The translations under genes and the position numbers were made by a program. Source: Lunularia cruciata (Eukaryota; Streptophyta; Marchantiopsida; Lunulariales; Lunulariaceae). From it: a stretch of DNA of 64,000 nt. The stretch is taken from NCBI GenBank assembly GCA_948567375.1, contig OX419756.1, forward strand, positions 69,480,552 to 69,544,551. The letters run 5' to 3'. The stretch's first letter is position 1; each line of letters begins with the position of its first letter. A model generated the notes under the pieces. That model was not told the origin of the DNA, did no database searches, and was given only the letters and a program-made list of their open reading frames with translations. This document shows positions 36,003-48,769 of the stretch, in pieces.

Positions 36003-36689
36003 TGTGAGCCGGCCTGTCTCTCACTAAGGATGATCCTTTGATGGCTATTATTTTAGCGCACCATGGACTAAGAAGACAAAGAACCTGAACTCCATCATAC
36101 TTCTCCAAGGCTAACACTCCAAGACTCAAGATATTGCTCACTAGAGAACTCAATGAGAGAGAGATAATTGCAAAAAAAAGGATGATGAGTATCTCCTCAT
36201 CCCTTGTTTATATACTTGTGAAATGGTTATGTACTAAAGTTACTATTTACCAAAGTAACTCAAGTTACTAGGCAAAAAGTCAAGTAAAGTCAAAAAGTAT
36301 AAAGGAATATCCATCCATATGGGCATATTCTACTAAGCATGTGATCTTATCTTGACCCAACAACTAAATGAAAAATTCCTTCACATGGGCTATCCATGGA
36401 CTATAGAGGAATCTAAAACAAAAAGGCCTGCGGGCCCAAGAGTTCTCAGCTCTTTCCTCAAAGCCAAACACCTAGGAATAATACCGTGTCAACACATTAG
36501 AATCCAAAATAGTGGTGCTCATCTTTTCCACTTCTTGTAAGGCAAGGTCCACTGTATCTTGGCTATGACTAACTTAGCTAATTATGACTAATGTAGAACC
36601 ATCCTTTATTTATATATATAATATCTCTCAAGTACTTGTTATACAAAGCTAAATATCACAATAACACACATGCACAACTGGGTGTTAGA
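36003..36689 (-). repeat. Solo LTR of the OTA family, 4-bp target duplication GGTA
   Basis: A 687-bp LTR in the same orientation as copies A, B and C. GGTA lies directly on both sides (35999-36002 and 36690-36693). It is more diverged than the LTR at 35046, so probably older. Confidence 0.9.
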
Positions 36690-37750
36690 GGTATCCCCAA
36701 CAAGCTCATAAATATTTCTTATCTTCTTGCTCTTCATTACAACCAATGCTCCTTTTGATACCTTGAGTGTTCTATTTTCTTCTCCCCACCTCCAACTATT
36801 TGAGTCCAAAGTATTTGAGTCCAAAGTGCATAGTGATATCGAATTCTTCCATAACTCAGGGAAATGCCTCAAATCAGCAAGAGTACTCACAATACAATCA
36901 AACATCTTAATGTGTATTGTACCAATGCCAATATCTTTACAAGCCATGTTGTTCCTCATTGTTATAGATCCTCCATTGAATGGTTGTACTTATGAAACCA
37001 CTCCTTGTTTGGACACATATGGTGAGAGCAACTTGACTCCAATATCCTTGAATCCTCAAATTTATCTTTGTCTAGAGGTAACACTCTGAAAGTTATCCTT
37101 AACACCATATGACTCAACAATACTTGCTTATTGTTGACCATATGACTCAACAATACAGGATGACCCTTATCCTTGATGGACTCAAGCCTCTTGTTGTTAC
37201 AATCTTTCTTGGAATGTCCAACCTTCTCACAAATCCAACATTTGCCTTTAAAACCTACAGTTCTAGACTTAGATATTGGTTTACTCCTGATCTAATCTCT
37301 CTCTTGTCCTTCCTCTGATAAATAGAGCCTCTGGATTTGTCTTTTCTTGGTTGGTCTTTCTTGCATCCCATTGTACAATAATGCTTAAGTGACCTCCTCA
37401 TAGTTTATATCATCCTTCCCATATAGAAGAGTTGTGACCAGATGCTCATATGAAGGAGAAAGTGAAGTCAATAACAACAATGCCTTATCCTCCTCTTCTA
37501 ACTTGACCTCTATACTCATCAACTCACAAATGATTTTGTTGAAAGCATTGATATGCTCCATAATACTTTGGCCCTCCTTTATCCCTAACATACACAACTT
37601 TTGTTTAAGATATAGTCTATTTGTCAATGACCTAGTTATATATAGATTCTGTAGTTTTGCACATAGTTTTGGTGCAGATTACTCATTCATAACATTGTAT
37701 AGCACCTCATTCATAACATTGTATAGCACTTCATCAGCAGGGTTCACAGG
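36690..37750 (-). pseudogene. Gag, protease and pre-integrase domain of copia L
   Basis: Gag (37745-37385) has the copia UBN2-type text NRLYLKQKLCMLGIKEGQSI and LLTSLSPSYEHLVTTLLYGK. The zinc knuckle CWICEKVGHSKKDC follows near 37240-37195. The protease motif reads ILESSCSHHMC near 37070, where LDSGCSxHMT is usual, so it is mutated. Pre-integrase text follows (ENRTLKVSKGALVVMKSKK). A 24-bp tandem duplication lies near 37683-37730. Confidence 0.82.
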
Positions 37751-37796
37751 AGATAACTCGGTTCACGTCTTGTCCCAGATGCTACCTCCACTGCAG

Positions 37797-37839
37797 AAAC
37801 GGACTCACAAATAGTCTTTAAATGTTTTATTACTCTTTG

Positions 37840-37872
<33 letters not shown>

Positions 37873-38033
37873 ACAAACGGGTACAACATTGTCATCCGAT
37901 TGAACTTCAAGACAAGTGATTGTCCCCATCCGATTGACCTTCTAGACAAGTGATTGTCCCGCACTACATGTAACAGCAAGGTGTTTCATCAGAAACGGGC
38001 TCACAAATAGTCTTTAAATGTTTTATTACTCTT

Positions 38034-38068
<35 letters not shown>

Positions 38069-38253
38069 AAACTGGTACAACATTGTCATCCGATTGAACT
38101 TCAAGACAAGTGATTGTCCCCATCCGATTGACCTTCTAGACAAGTGATTGTCTCGCACTACATGTAACAGCAAGGTGTTTCATCAGAAACGGGCCCACAA
38201 ATAGTCTTTAAATGTTTTATTACTCTTTGCATATATATATATATATGCAAAGA

Positions 38254-38303
<50 letters not shown>

Positions 38304-38800
38304 AAACTGGTACAACATTGTCATCCGATTGAACTTCAAGACAAGTGATTGTCCCCATCCGATTGACCTTCTAGACAAGTGATTGTCTCGCACTACATGT
38401 AACAGCAAGGTGTTTCATCAGAAACGGGCCCACAAATAGTCTTTAAATGTTTTATTACTCTTTGCATATATATATATATATGCAAAGAGTATATATATAT
38501 ATAAACAAACTGGTACAACATTGTCATCCGATTGAACTTCAAGACAAGTGATTGTCCCCATCCGATTGACCTTCTAGACAAGTGATTGTCCCGCACTACA
38601 TGTAACAGCAAGGTGTTTCATCAGAAACGGGCTCACAAATAGTCTTTAAATGTTTTATTACTCTTTGCATATATATATAAACAAACTGGTACAACATTGT
38701 CATCCGATTGAACTTCAAGACAAGTGATTGTCCCCGTCCGATTGACCTTCTAGACAAGTGATTGTCCCGCACTACATGTAACAGCAAGGTGTTTCATCAG
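37797..38800. repeat. Minisatellite array: five units of 176-235 bp with (AT)n cores
   Basis: Units start at 37797, 37993, 38187, 38422 and 38625 with AAACGG(A/G)C(T/C)CACAAATAG and end CAAGGTGTTTCATCAG. Outside the (AT)n they are almost identical, so length differs mainly by AT repeat number. Each unit holds two tandem 32-bp half-repeats (ATCCGATTGA...GACAAGTGATTGTCC). Units 3 and 4 also contain ACTCTTTGC(AT)nGCAAAGAGT, an inverted repeat that could form a cruciform. Confidence 0.95.
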
Positions 38801-41800
38801 TTACATTTGCTCTTGCTCTTGATCAGTCATCCCCGATAACAAGCAAAACATAACAATTTCAGCCTCGGGGATATATTCAACTTTTGGATAACTACCTGCG
38901 GACTTGAGGCTATGCAGCCAAAGAGATATTCGTGCCATGTCCCTGAAAAGGCAATGGTCTCGGAGGTACGGCTAACCATGACTTAATTGACTTCCGGGAT
39001 AAATGATTCCGTGGCCTTTTCTCATCTCCATCTTAGACTCGTACATTGCCAGCGAATCTTATATGGCCATTGCTACGATTTAAATGCTTTGACAGTATTG
39101 AGATCTACCTCAAGATTCTTGTGGTTTCAAGAGAGGAGAAAGAGTTGAATTATTTACTGAATATGGTTCTCGCTGATGTCAATGGAATCGGAACTGAATC
39201 TATTGTAAATACTGGATAAATCCCTGGAGTCTCAAGCCCATAAATATATCGAGGTCTGCAAGTTATGCATATGGTAACTTCCATAAATGTTTGCTCATAT
39301 ACGTAGTTCATTGTCAAGTCGAATAAATGGATCCGGAGCACATCTGAATGTTAAAAGCTGGATCCCATATGCATGAATATTTAGAATGTCGACGTTGATT
39401 AATATTAACATCCGAAATGCATACAAAAGAAGGACATGGCGTGGAGTGTCAATCATTTTGACTGAGATCAAGGAGCTAACCCCTGAACTGTACAGTGCTC
39501 TGAGAGCTTCCAATCATTTGTTGGTCAAAGAGATTAATCGGGAGGTCACGATATTTTAGGAAATGAGTGCGGAGAGAGTCAGGGTGGATCAGAGTCAGGA
39601 AGGCGAAGCAAGTCAAAACAGTCTAACTGCAAGGATATTTGGACACATTACGTATGGGAACCCCTGTGAGGAGGTAATAGAAACCGTAAATAGAAGGATA
39701 TGAAGATTTGATGATGATAGCAGGCAAGCGTAATCGTTGTACAGCTGCAGTACAGGCATGAAATATGCATAAGCTAATAGACTCGATGGAGATTGTAATC
39801 AGGATGCACATTGTACCTAGTTCTCATCTGTCAAACGAACTGCAACTTATAAGGCAGCCGTAAGTCCAATGGCCATGGCGTCCACTGATTCAGAGGTGAC
39901 TAACTTTCAATCGCCATTCCTAGTTATTGGATAGATGAAATAAATAAGCACTAACTTGAAGAAATATACGGGCGTTGTACAGAATTGTCACTTTTAAGCG
40001 TATCCATGAACTGCACTAATATCAGATACTTATAAGTATGGAAGCATAACAAGCATCTCAAGATCTTGACAATGTCCTTATTTCTGGCCTGGGTTATTTC
40101 TCGTCCAAACATCGTGATCCAAGATGATCCAAGTTTGACCATGTACACAAGCAATGCAGTCCCACATATACAACATCTCGCGAGTACAGTGCAAAGTAAC
40201 ATCGTCGAGCTCTACCTAGAAAGATATTAGGAACTTCCGTTCCATGGTCAAAATAGGTTCTGCAACATATTTTTAAGGTAAGTCACTGAATACCCATATA
40301 TTTGACCCCCAAAAGAGCATTGGAGATAACTGCAACAGTAACAGAACCTAGGTAGATCCGAACTGAACTATGGGCATGACATGGAATAAGCCTCATATGC
40401 CATGATCTAGCCCTAATTGGTGTCTTCGGTTCTGAATGGAGGCACCTGTACTACAATGTCCTCTACAAATTTCGGTGACCAGATTAAGGAAACTGACATA
40501 TACTCATATATAAATCGAAATGATGTAAGTGAATTGTGTACTGATTTACTGTTAGTATATATGGAAAGTCTGAGAGTGATCAGCTGATACTCAAGAGCAG
40601 CGTCAGAGGTCATCATGTCCGGCTGAGAGCTTATACTTCACAATACATCTCTTGTTCAAACATAAGAGGAAATTAAGATTATTTTCCATCACAATCTCTG
40701 ACGAACGTCTGTGAAAGGTAAATCCTGTGTCAACTCTAGATCAGGATCTAATGCAGGATTCCTTTAATCTAAGTGGTCACATATGCACGTAGCTTGCAAA
40801 GCTGTCATGACGCCTCCACATGCTCGGGGGCACAGGTCATGTAGAAGTACTAGTTTTCTTGGGAAAGATGTACAAATGAAGTTTCTTTATCTGCACGGAC
40901 CCTAACCCATTTCAACATGGGGCATGAACGGTACAGGTCCGAACAGTGCCTAGTACTGCTCACGTGCACGACTCAAGTTATATGCCTTGCATATCTATGT
41001 TTCTCTGAAACAGATAATCCTGATCGCGAGTGATTGCAAGTATAGAGTTACTTGTCGTCATCGACAATATGAGAACCATATTAGTAGCAACTGATCAAAA
41101 TTCAGCTGTTAGATTCTCGAACAGCATATGTACACGGTGCCGTCGGAACGCGGTGTTCTCGAACGGTTCATCTGACCAGTAATATTCGTGATGCGGAAAC
41201 CAGTGAGTCGCCTGCCAGTAACGGAGTTTCTGATTCCTTGGCATGAGACATCAGAAGGTTAACGAAAACTTCAACAGAATCTGGAGCAAATCTAGAGCTT
41301 AAGATGCAGAATCGATCACGGCTCTGCATCTAACCGAGTATGGTGTTAACGATTCCAGGGATGTTGTAAGTAGGAAATTACAGAAAAATAATCTGAAAAT
41401 TCGCAAAATCATATACAATTTCAGGTCAGGTACGTGCCTAGCACAAGATGTGGTCCTAAGATGTTCTTCCAGTAATTCAGTAAATCGTCTCCTTGTTCAC
41501 GCTAAAAGCAATGATACTTAAACCGATTACCTAGAGATTAATATTACGGATGTTGGCGTAATAACCGCTAGCCACGAATCCATGCGCCTAATCTCACTGC
41601 ATAAACCGAGCAACATCTCCAGCTTCACAAGTCACGTAAAATTGAAAATATTGTTCAGCCTAAAACTAATTCCTCCAAACACTGCCTCAACATCAGTAGA
41701 AGGGTCAACTTGAGGACAAGCACCGGGGGTATAAGTACCTCTCCTGCTAAGTATCAAGTAAATGCAGCACTCAGACCTTGAGTGCTTCTCATACTACCCT

Positions 41801-41978
41801 GCGAAACATCGCATTGCATTGGCATCGTCTGGTGGGTACCTTTGATTAGAGAAACAGATCATCGGATGAATGACTTGATGGAAACTTTGACATTTGCTCG
41901 TTTACCATGCATCCTCAATTAGTTGTACTTTGAAGATTTTTTTTTTCAGTTGCTGACACATATAGTACGCATGCACTG
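38801..41978. other. Unique upstream region of the peroxidase gene
   Basis: No transposon homology and no convincing reading frame on either strand. Base composition is more balanced than in the surrounding elements. The promoter of the peroxidase gene should lie at its right end. A T-run followed by CAG (41939-41949) could be a 5' UTR intron acceptor, but I cannot assign a TATA box with confidence. Confidence 0.5.
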
Positions 41979-42037
41979 CAATCTAATGATCCTTGCAGAT
42001 AGCAGAACGAAGAACAACTACACGGGAATTTGCTTCA

Positions 42038-43592
42038 ATGGGTTCTTGCGGACCCTTGTTATTTTCCGGACTCCTGCTTCTGGCAGGACTTTACACAGCT
42101 CATGCAGCTGCAGATAGTGGTCCTCTGTCCGAGACATTTTATCACTATACCTGTCCTCAAGTAACAACCATTGTTTCTAAGGTGGTCGACGAGGTTCTGG
42201 CAACCGACAAAACTATGGCTGGAGCTTTGAACCGCTTGCAGTTTCATGATTGCTGGGTTCGGGTAAGGCAACCACCATTTCTTCTCCATGTAGAGTGAGA
42301 GACAACCTGAAAGGGATGGCCACACTTGGCAAAGATTCTGGTCCAGTTCTCAAGCAATGGTTATGATTCAAAGCACGGTGTACAATGAGTGGAAATTCAC
42401 CACATTCAGACTAGCTCCAGCATTTGCTTACTTAATATCAACGCCGAACCAAGTAAGTTTGCATAGCTCAGGATTATCCTGCCGTGAGGTATTAGTTTTA
42501 AACGCTAATCCGTGTTGACAATTACAGGGTTGTGATGGATCAATTCTACTCAATTCCACCGCTGATAGTCCAGCAGAAAACGAAGGATTTGGAAACTTCG
42601 AAATCCGAGGAATCCCTGAAATCGATCTCATCAAGGAAGCTGTCGAAAGTGCCTGTCCAGGTGTTGTGTCATGTGCAGATATTGTTGCTCTTGCTGCACA
42701 TGAGGCCACTGTGAAAGTAAGTCATCTCCTTGGGGATATCTAGTTCTCATGACCATTTAGAAACTAGTTCAAGTAAAGTGAGGTGAGGATCAAGCTTCAA
42801 AACTGCAGATTTATATTTAAGAGAACTTCTTCGCTCCACCTCATCAAGTACTGTTTACTGATATCAGGTTGGAGGTCCAAGCTGGCCAGTATATCTCGGC
42901 CGAAGAGATGGCAACGTTTCCTTGGCAGATGACGCTAACACCAATCTACCATTTCCGGTTTTGAATTTTGACCTGTTGGTTGATAACTTTGCCCGCAAAG
43001 GATTCAACGCCAGAGAGATGATCGTGCTTTCAGGTACCAGCAAAAGCTTTACTGAAAATTCTCAATTTTATGTTTATAACGTTTCTCTTCTGTTCATCAT
43101 AAGATTCTGATGCACGGCGTGAAGTCAAGTGACGTTGAAGAAGAAATCTGATGTCTCTGCCCATCTATTATTCTATACTCAGGTGCTCACACCATCGGCC
43201 GAACTACCTGCAACGGTGTTGGTCCTCACATCTATAACTTCACTGGAAGCGACAACCTTAACGACACCGATCCCACTCTGGATCCTGAATTTGCAAGCAT
43301 GCTGAAAAAGCTTTGTCCCAAGGGTAACAGAAACAACACCATGTTTCTTGATTCAACTGCCACCAGATTCGACCACCTTTATTACAAAAGTGTCATTTCA
43401 AACAAAGGAGTTTTCATCACCGATTCCGCACTTATCACCAACACTACAGGTAAAAGCGTTGTCAGTGAATTTTCAGCCCGAGGATCGACCTGGTTCGAGG
43501 AGTTCTCAGCTGCCATGGTGAAGATGGGCAACCTTGAACCGTTGACGGGATCTGCAGGAGAAATTAGAAAAACGTGTCAATTTATCAACTAG
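42038..43592 (+). CDS. Class III secretory peroxidase, four exons
   Basis: Exons 42038-42262, 42528-42716, 42868-43033 and 43183-43592 join into 329 codons with GT-AG introns at the three positions classical for plant class III peroxidases. Residues 1-23 form a signal peptide, so the protein should enter the apoplast or vacuole and use H2O2 to oxidise phenolics. Visible residues are distal Arg66 and His70 (NRLQFHDC), the GCDGS calcium-loop motif at 76-80, VSCADIVALAAH, and proximal His196 in SGAHTIG. The eight conserved cysteines are all present, with several N-glycosylation sites. Gln replaces the usual His in LHFHDC. Start choice: the ATG heads the signal peptide and no in-frame upstream ATG is seen. 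Confidence 0.95.
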
Positions 43593-45406
43593 ATTAGAGC
43601 TGAGTAGTTCAACACGTCGAGAGTAAAGAACTCCCAAGATAGGCGCCGAACTCCAACTCCAGTAGTGATCTTCTCTCACATTGAGAGAGTCGGACCTTCA
43701 TTAATCGCTGGTGAGAAAGTAGGAGCTGACCTGACAGGAAGTGAGGTTCAGTCACTAGGTGACAAGGCTCTTAAAGATCGACCTCAATAACTGGACTTGC
43801 ATATCGTTGTACAAGATACTATAATTATCTGTCTCAAACCGATTCATGATCGAATCAGTTCTTTTGTTGTACATATGGGAAAATCTTAACGGAGTCTGGA
43901 TGAATCAAGAGGACACAACTGAGAAGCTTGCTATTGTTAATATCCCGGCACAGTATTGCTTATAGGGAAATTCACACTTTACAGAAGGAAACCACTGACT
44001 AATATCCCATGATGATCTCCCCTTCCTGTGTAAAATCTACTCCTGTTTTAGCAATTTGGCTGGATGAGACTCCTCTGGATCCTCGGGAGCTGGTTTACAA
44101 GACAGACGAACGGTATGATCCAGATGTCAATGGTGGAAAGACGTGTATAAGGAGTACAATGGTTGTGTATAATAGGACAGTTTTGCCATTGCCATGTCAT
44201 CTGAATCCTCTTCCAATGCCTAGCTGGAAGTCTAATCCTCTTCCAATGCCTAGCTGCAGGTCTGTAACAATAGAGTGTATAATAGACGCCCTTTTGTGGG
44301 TGGCGCCATCAAAACATTAATTGGGTAGGATGGAGTAGATACTATAACCAATTGGTTTAGAGCTTAATCTGGGGATTGTGGCTTTGCACAATTGTGGATA
44401 TGCGTGATCATTTTTTAGTAGAAAGTTTAAGGGGAATCATACCAACATAATACAAGTTTGGTGTTCAGTTTGTTCATCTAAGTGCAGTTCAGCTCATGCC
44501 TGTGCAGATTTACAAGCTTCATCATTTTGTTATCCATGTTTGTGTGTATGGTCAAGTTGTGATTTTATATGTATGTATGGATGAGCCACTATGTTGGAGA
44601 CATTACTACAAGGACATCTGTGATCCTTATCATGTCTATGTCAATATTGTGTATGCTTTGTAATTTTTGGGTGGAGTAGTGGTGAGGAACTCAAAGTAAG
44701 AATGCAAGTGTTGAGGTGCAAGAAGACAATCAAGCTTGATTGGGGTGTTGGATCCCTGGGTGTTTTGAAGCATTGAGGCAATATGCTGGCCAGCCATGAG
44801 GGTTGTGAGTGTTAGGGAAGTGCTGCATGTAACAAAAAGCCCCTCTGGTCACAAACCTATAGCATAGTGGTGGGGTATGCCTTTTGGGAAGGGTAGACTA
44901 TCCTCATTTGTGTTGTAGCATGCACAATACAGGTAACTTTGAGTGAATAGACCTAAGGGGCCAATGACATTTAATATAAACAAAACCATTATTTTAGGAG
45001 CTAATTGCCAAGATATCTTTCATGAATGTGATTTGGATGTGTGGTTTTCTTTTTTATATTGTGCCTCCATGGGATACAGTACCCTCTTATGGGAAATGTG
45101 TCATCGATATGTTTCCATAGCTCTTGTCCAATTTGGTCAATTGTTTAGTCAGTAATTCTTTGTTCCCAAAGCATGTTTCTCCAACTTCAACCCTTGGAGC
45201 TTTGCATGATGAACTTGGGTCAACTTCACCACTCCTTCTTGAGCCTTCATCTTTTTTACAATATCCTCAACTATTATGACTACCCATGTCCGCTCCTCAT
45301 CAAGAGTATATTGGATGGATTGAACCTCCATATCCACCTCTTGATTGATTTGCACACAAAGGATGTGCTCATAATTCTTATGGCTTGTAATGATCATGGT
45401 AAGTTT
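43593..45406. other. 3' flank of the peroxidase gene and spacer
   Basis: Presumably contains the gene's 3' UTR and intergenic DNA. No further gene is recognisable; short frames lack homology. A 30-bp tandem duplication (AATCCTCTTCCAATGCCTAG...) lies at 44204-44263. Element K begins at 45407. Confidence 0.5.
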
Positions 45407-46132
45407 TGTAACACTCAGTTGTGTATGTATGTGCTATTGTGATATTAAGTTTGATATTATAAATACTTGAGAGAAGTTATTTATATAGAGATAGAAGATG
45501 ATTCTACATTAGTCATGATTAACTAAAGTTAGTCATACTTAAGATAGAGGGGACCTTATTTTAGAAAAGGTGGAAGAATCTACACTACTATTTTGGATTC
45601 TAGTGTGTTGAATTGATATTATTTTTAAGTGTTTGGCTTTGAAGAAAAAGTTGAGAAATCTTAGACCCACAAACCTTTTTGTTTAGGTTCTTTTATAGTC
45701 CAAAGATAGCCATGTGAAGGAATCTTTGACTTAGTGGTTAGGTCAAGATAAAACCACATGCTTAGAAGAATATTCCCATAAGAATGGATATTCTTTTAGA
45801 CTTTTGATTTTATTTGACTTTTAACCTAGTAACTTGAGCTACTCCACGAATTAGTAACTTGGGTCCATAACTATTTCATAAGTATATAAATAAGGGGTGA
45901 GGAGGTATTAATCATTCTTTCATTTGTAAATATCTCTCTCATTGAGTTCTCTAGTGAGCAATGGTTTAAGTCTTGGAGTGTTAGCCTTGGAGGAGTACGA
46001 TGGAATTGCGGTATTTTGCCTTCTTAGCCCATGGTGCATTACCATATTAGCCATCATGCCTTCTTATCCCAAGGTGCATTACTATATTAGCCATCAGAGT
46101 TTCATCCTAAGTGAGAGAGAGGCCAACTCACA
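45407..46132 (+). repeat. 5' LTR of K (726 bp) with internal 40-bp duplication
   Basis: Starts TGTAACAC and ends GGCCAACTCACA, then the PBS (TTTTGGTTCAATTGTCGGG). Its extra length comes partly from a 40-bp tandem duplication at 46017-46096 (TGCCTTCTTA...TTAGCCATCA twice). Confidence 0.88.
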
Positions 46133-46693
46133 CTTTTGGTTCAATTGTCGGGACCTCTCTTGAAGGCAAGATAATGTTCTACTTACAATTCTATACTAGA
46201 CAAAAGGAGACCATGGGAGTTCACTTGGAAAGAACATTAGGGAAGGAGAGGGTGGAACTTATGTTAGAGAAATTGGACCTATTTGTATATTTTGTAGTTC
46301 ATTATGATGTTTTTGAGGTGATATTGTACATCTCATACACATGAGAAAAGTTGGAGAGATTGTGTGAGGTGGATTGCAAATTTTGGGAATTAAGTTGATT
46401 TTGGGAATTAAGTTGATTTTGAGAATTAAGTTGATTTTGGGCAAAACCTCAAGATTGACATCTGGATTTGAAACTTTCATAGAGGATAGCTTTGCTTATG
46501 TGTTAGGAGGAACAATTGAAATTATTTTGAAGGCTCTTACATGCATTGAGCTAGAATCTTTTGGAAGTTGATAAAGTAGACTGTTCCATACAAACTCCAT
46601 GTTCCTCACAATTCAAGAGGGTTGAGATCTCATGAATGAGAAATGTGAGAGCAACCAAAAATATGTTTGAGTATTTAAACTCATCTTAGGAAC

Positions 46694-47167
46694 ATGGAGT
46701 GTCACCAAGAGTGGAAGTTGAGGCTAGGGATGGTTTGCTAAGGGTTTGAGATGATTTTAGGGGTTGATTTAAGGAAAATAGAGTTTAGAATAGAATTTGA
46801 AAAGAGTGTTGAGAGAACCCAAAAACATACACTACTTGGTAGAAATAGTGATTACAAGTACTTGTTATATGGAGAGAAGGAACATAAGGCAAGTTCATGT
46901 CCATTGACCTTTGAGAGCAAAAGATTGAGCAAAAAGAGAGGATTACTTGACTTGGGATTGTATGTTGGACCTTCTTCACCAAGATTGGGAGTGAGGAGAT
47001 CCAAGACCAAGGAGTTATGTGAGGTTTGTGGAGTGGAAGGAATTCCGAAAGGAAATGAATGTAGTGGAGTAAGAGAACTTTTGGAGACTTTGGTGAAAGA
47101 TCTTGGAGAGAAGTTTAGTACAACTATAGAGAAACTACCACTTTCATCAGTTAGTTCTCAAGATTAG
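46694..47167 (+). pseudogene. ORF0 of K
   Basis: Homologous to the copy B ORF at 11969-12472. A TAA near 46739 breaks the 5' part; the rest is open. The second cluster CEVCGVEGIPKGNEC keeps its three cysteines but reads Asn where B has His. In the first knuckle, Tyr-Leu-Leu-Tyr replaces the first Cys pair (YKYLLYGEKEHKASSC). So the knuckle is degenerate while the reading frame persists. Confidence 0.7.
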
Positions 47168-47412
47168 TGATGGAGATAATCTTTCAACTTTTGGATAAAC
47201 TATTCATGAAGGTTAGATTAATATGCACTCTAAGATTTGATGTTGCTTTAGAAATCTTAGAGTAACCTTAATCTTTCATGCTCCCTAGGGTTGATTAATA
47301 TTAAATGATGTTAGTCATGTATATATGGTATTAGTTATAGAGCAAGAGAAAAGAAAAAATTCGAGAGAAAAGAGAAAGACAATGAAGGATTAAGACAAAG
47401 AAAATTTTGGTT

Positions 47413-48769
47413 TACTTTGGCAAGGATGAGAAGATATGGAGGCAGTTTTGAGAGAATTCAAGAGAGCTTGCATAGGAAATAATGAGAAGAAGAAGAATAA
47501 GTGGACCTCATTATTACCGGATTTCTTTGAATATGTAACACTTACATGGTATGAGTCAAAATATCAAAAGAGAAAGAGGAGATATGGGCAAGAAGAGTCT
47601 TGGAGGAGTTTTAAGTTCAACACCCATTGAAAAATTCTTCCAGATGAAATTTATAGAAGATTGATGAGTGAGGTTACCTTCCTCAAACAAGGTGATGGAG
47701 AGAAAGTGAGTCTATGTAGAAAGAGTGGAGAAGTTAGAACCCAAATTTTTCATAATGTTGAGGAAGAGTAGGGATGCTGTGTAGACTATTATGATTGACA
47801 TGGGAGCCATACTTACCAAGAATTTTGTCGGAGGGTTTAGACCACAAATTAGAAGTAAGGTGAGATATGAGAAACCTTATTCCAAAGTTGAAGCTAGCAT
47901 GATTTCAATTTGTATGGAGGAGAGTTTGGAAGAGGATGAGTGAGATTTGCTCATGAAGGAGGTTGTGCATAATATTCAAGGTTCTTGCACCTCCATCAAA
48001 AGATCCACTACAAACCATCACAGAACAACTTGCAAATCTCAAAATCAATATAGTGAAACACTAGGAGAAGAGAGAGGTTGATCAGAATGTGAGGATAGGG
48101 CCTAGGAGTTATGAAAGCTATCCATATAGAGTAAGCCAACCAACAATTTCAATGATAGAAATATTTTTAGTTGTAAAGGAATAGGTCAAATCAAAAGGAA
48201 TTGTCCAAACTCCACTTACTATGGAAGAAGGAGTTATGAGGGAGCCAATAGAGGGAAAGAAATAGGTAGTGAAACCCAATTTGCTCCTAATCCAAACAAA
48301 AGTTAAGAAGATATTATTGATAAATGTGGTTAAGAGAAAGTATGAGAAGAGAGAGTGCTCAAACTCCAAAGGTCTTAATTTGGTGCTTTTGGCACAAGAG
48401 AATAAAAGAGCTTGTTTTGTAAAGGATATACATTCTTCTCAAGGATTTACTTCTAGGAAGGATATTCATATGACTACAGGAGCACTTGTACTAGCACCTT
48501 ATTATTATCAACAACAAAGTATCCAAGGAAGAAGTTAGGGATGGAGGACTTCTTGATCTCAAAGCAACAATGAAACTATAATGTTGGAGGATGGTGGTAG
48601 TCATAAGGCTAAAATCATAGTGGGTCAACTAATCATTTTAAATCCTACCTTGAGAAAGGAGATAAGAGATGGGTTAAGTTCTACACAGAGCAAAAGGAGG
48701 AAAAAAAAAGCTCCAACATCAATGGAGGTGGTGGATGCCAAACCAACACCATGGGAGGCTTGTGAATAG
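47413..48769 (+). pseudogene. Gag of K
   Basis: Broken plus-strand remnants of the copy B Gag: REFKRACIGNNEKKKNKWTS, GAILTKNFVGGFRPQIRSKV-like text and a basic tail (SKRRKKKAPTSMEVVDAKPT). The tail runs in the same frame into the protease start, which shows that gag and pol were one frame in the ancestor. Confidence 0.75.

Larger units (their letters stand above)
33131..37750 (-). mobile_element. Ty1/copia element L with two solo LTR insertions
   Basis: Minus-strand order is gag, zinc knuckle, protease, pre-integrase domain, integrase, reverse transcriptase and the start of RNase H: the copia order, with integrase before RT. OTA-family solo LTRs interrupt the pre-integrase/integrase region at 36003-36689 and 35046-35737. 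The 3' end is lost at 33131, and no LTR of its own is visible. Frames are broken throughout. Confidence 0.88.

Noticed and set aside
37744-38787. Several minus-strand ORFs with long Ile-Tyr runs, resembling membrane proteins
   Set aside because: They are translations of (AT)n tracts in the minisatellite units and repeat with each unit; no coding signal.
37797-38800. Regularly spaced repeats that might suggest a CRISPR-like array
   Set aside because: Units are about 200 bp, nearly identical throughout, with no unique spacers, in a plant nuclear context. It is a minisatellite.
41993-42037. Upstream extension of the peroxidase reading frame
   Set aside because: It would start at TTG and puts charged residues before the signal peptide. 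The ATG at 42038 is the natural start.
44009-44320. 103-codon plus-strand ORF downstream of the peroxidase
   Set aside because: No recognisable domain; it spans a 30-bp tandem duplication and has low-complexity Pro-Ser text.
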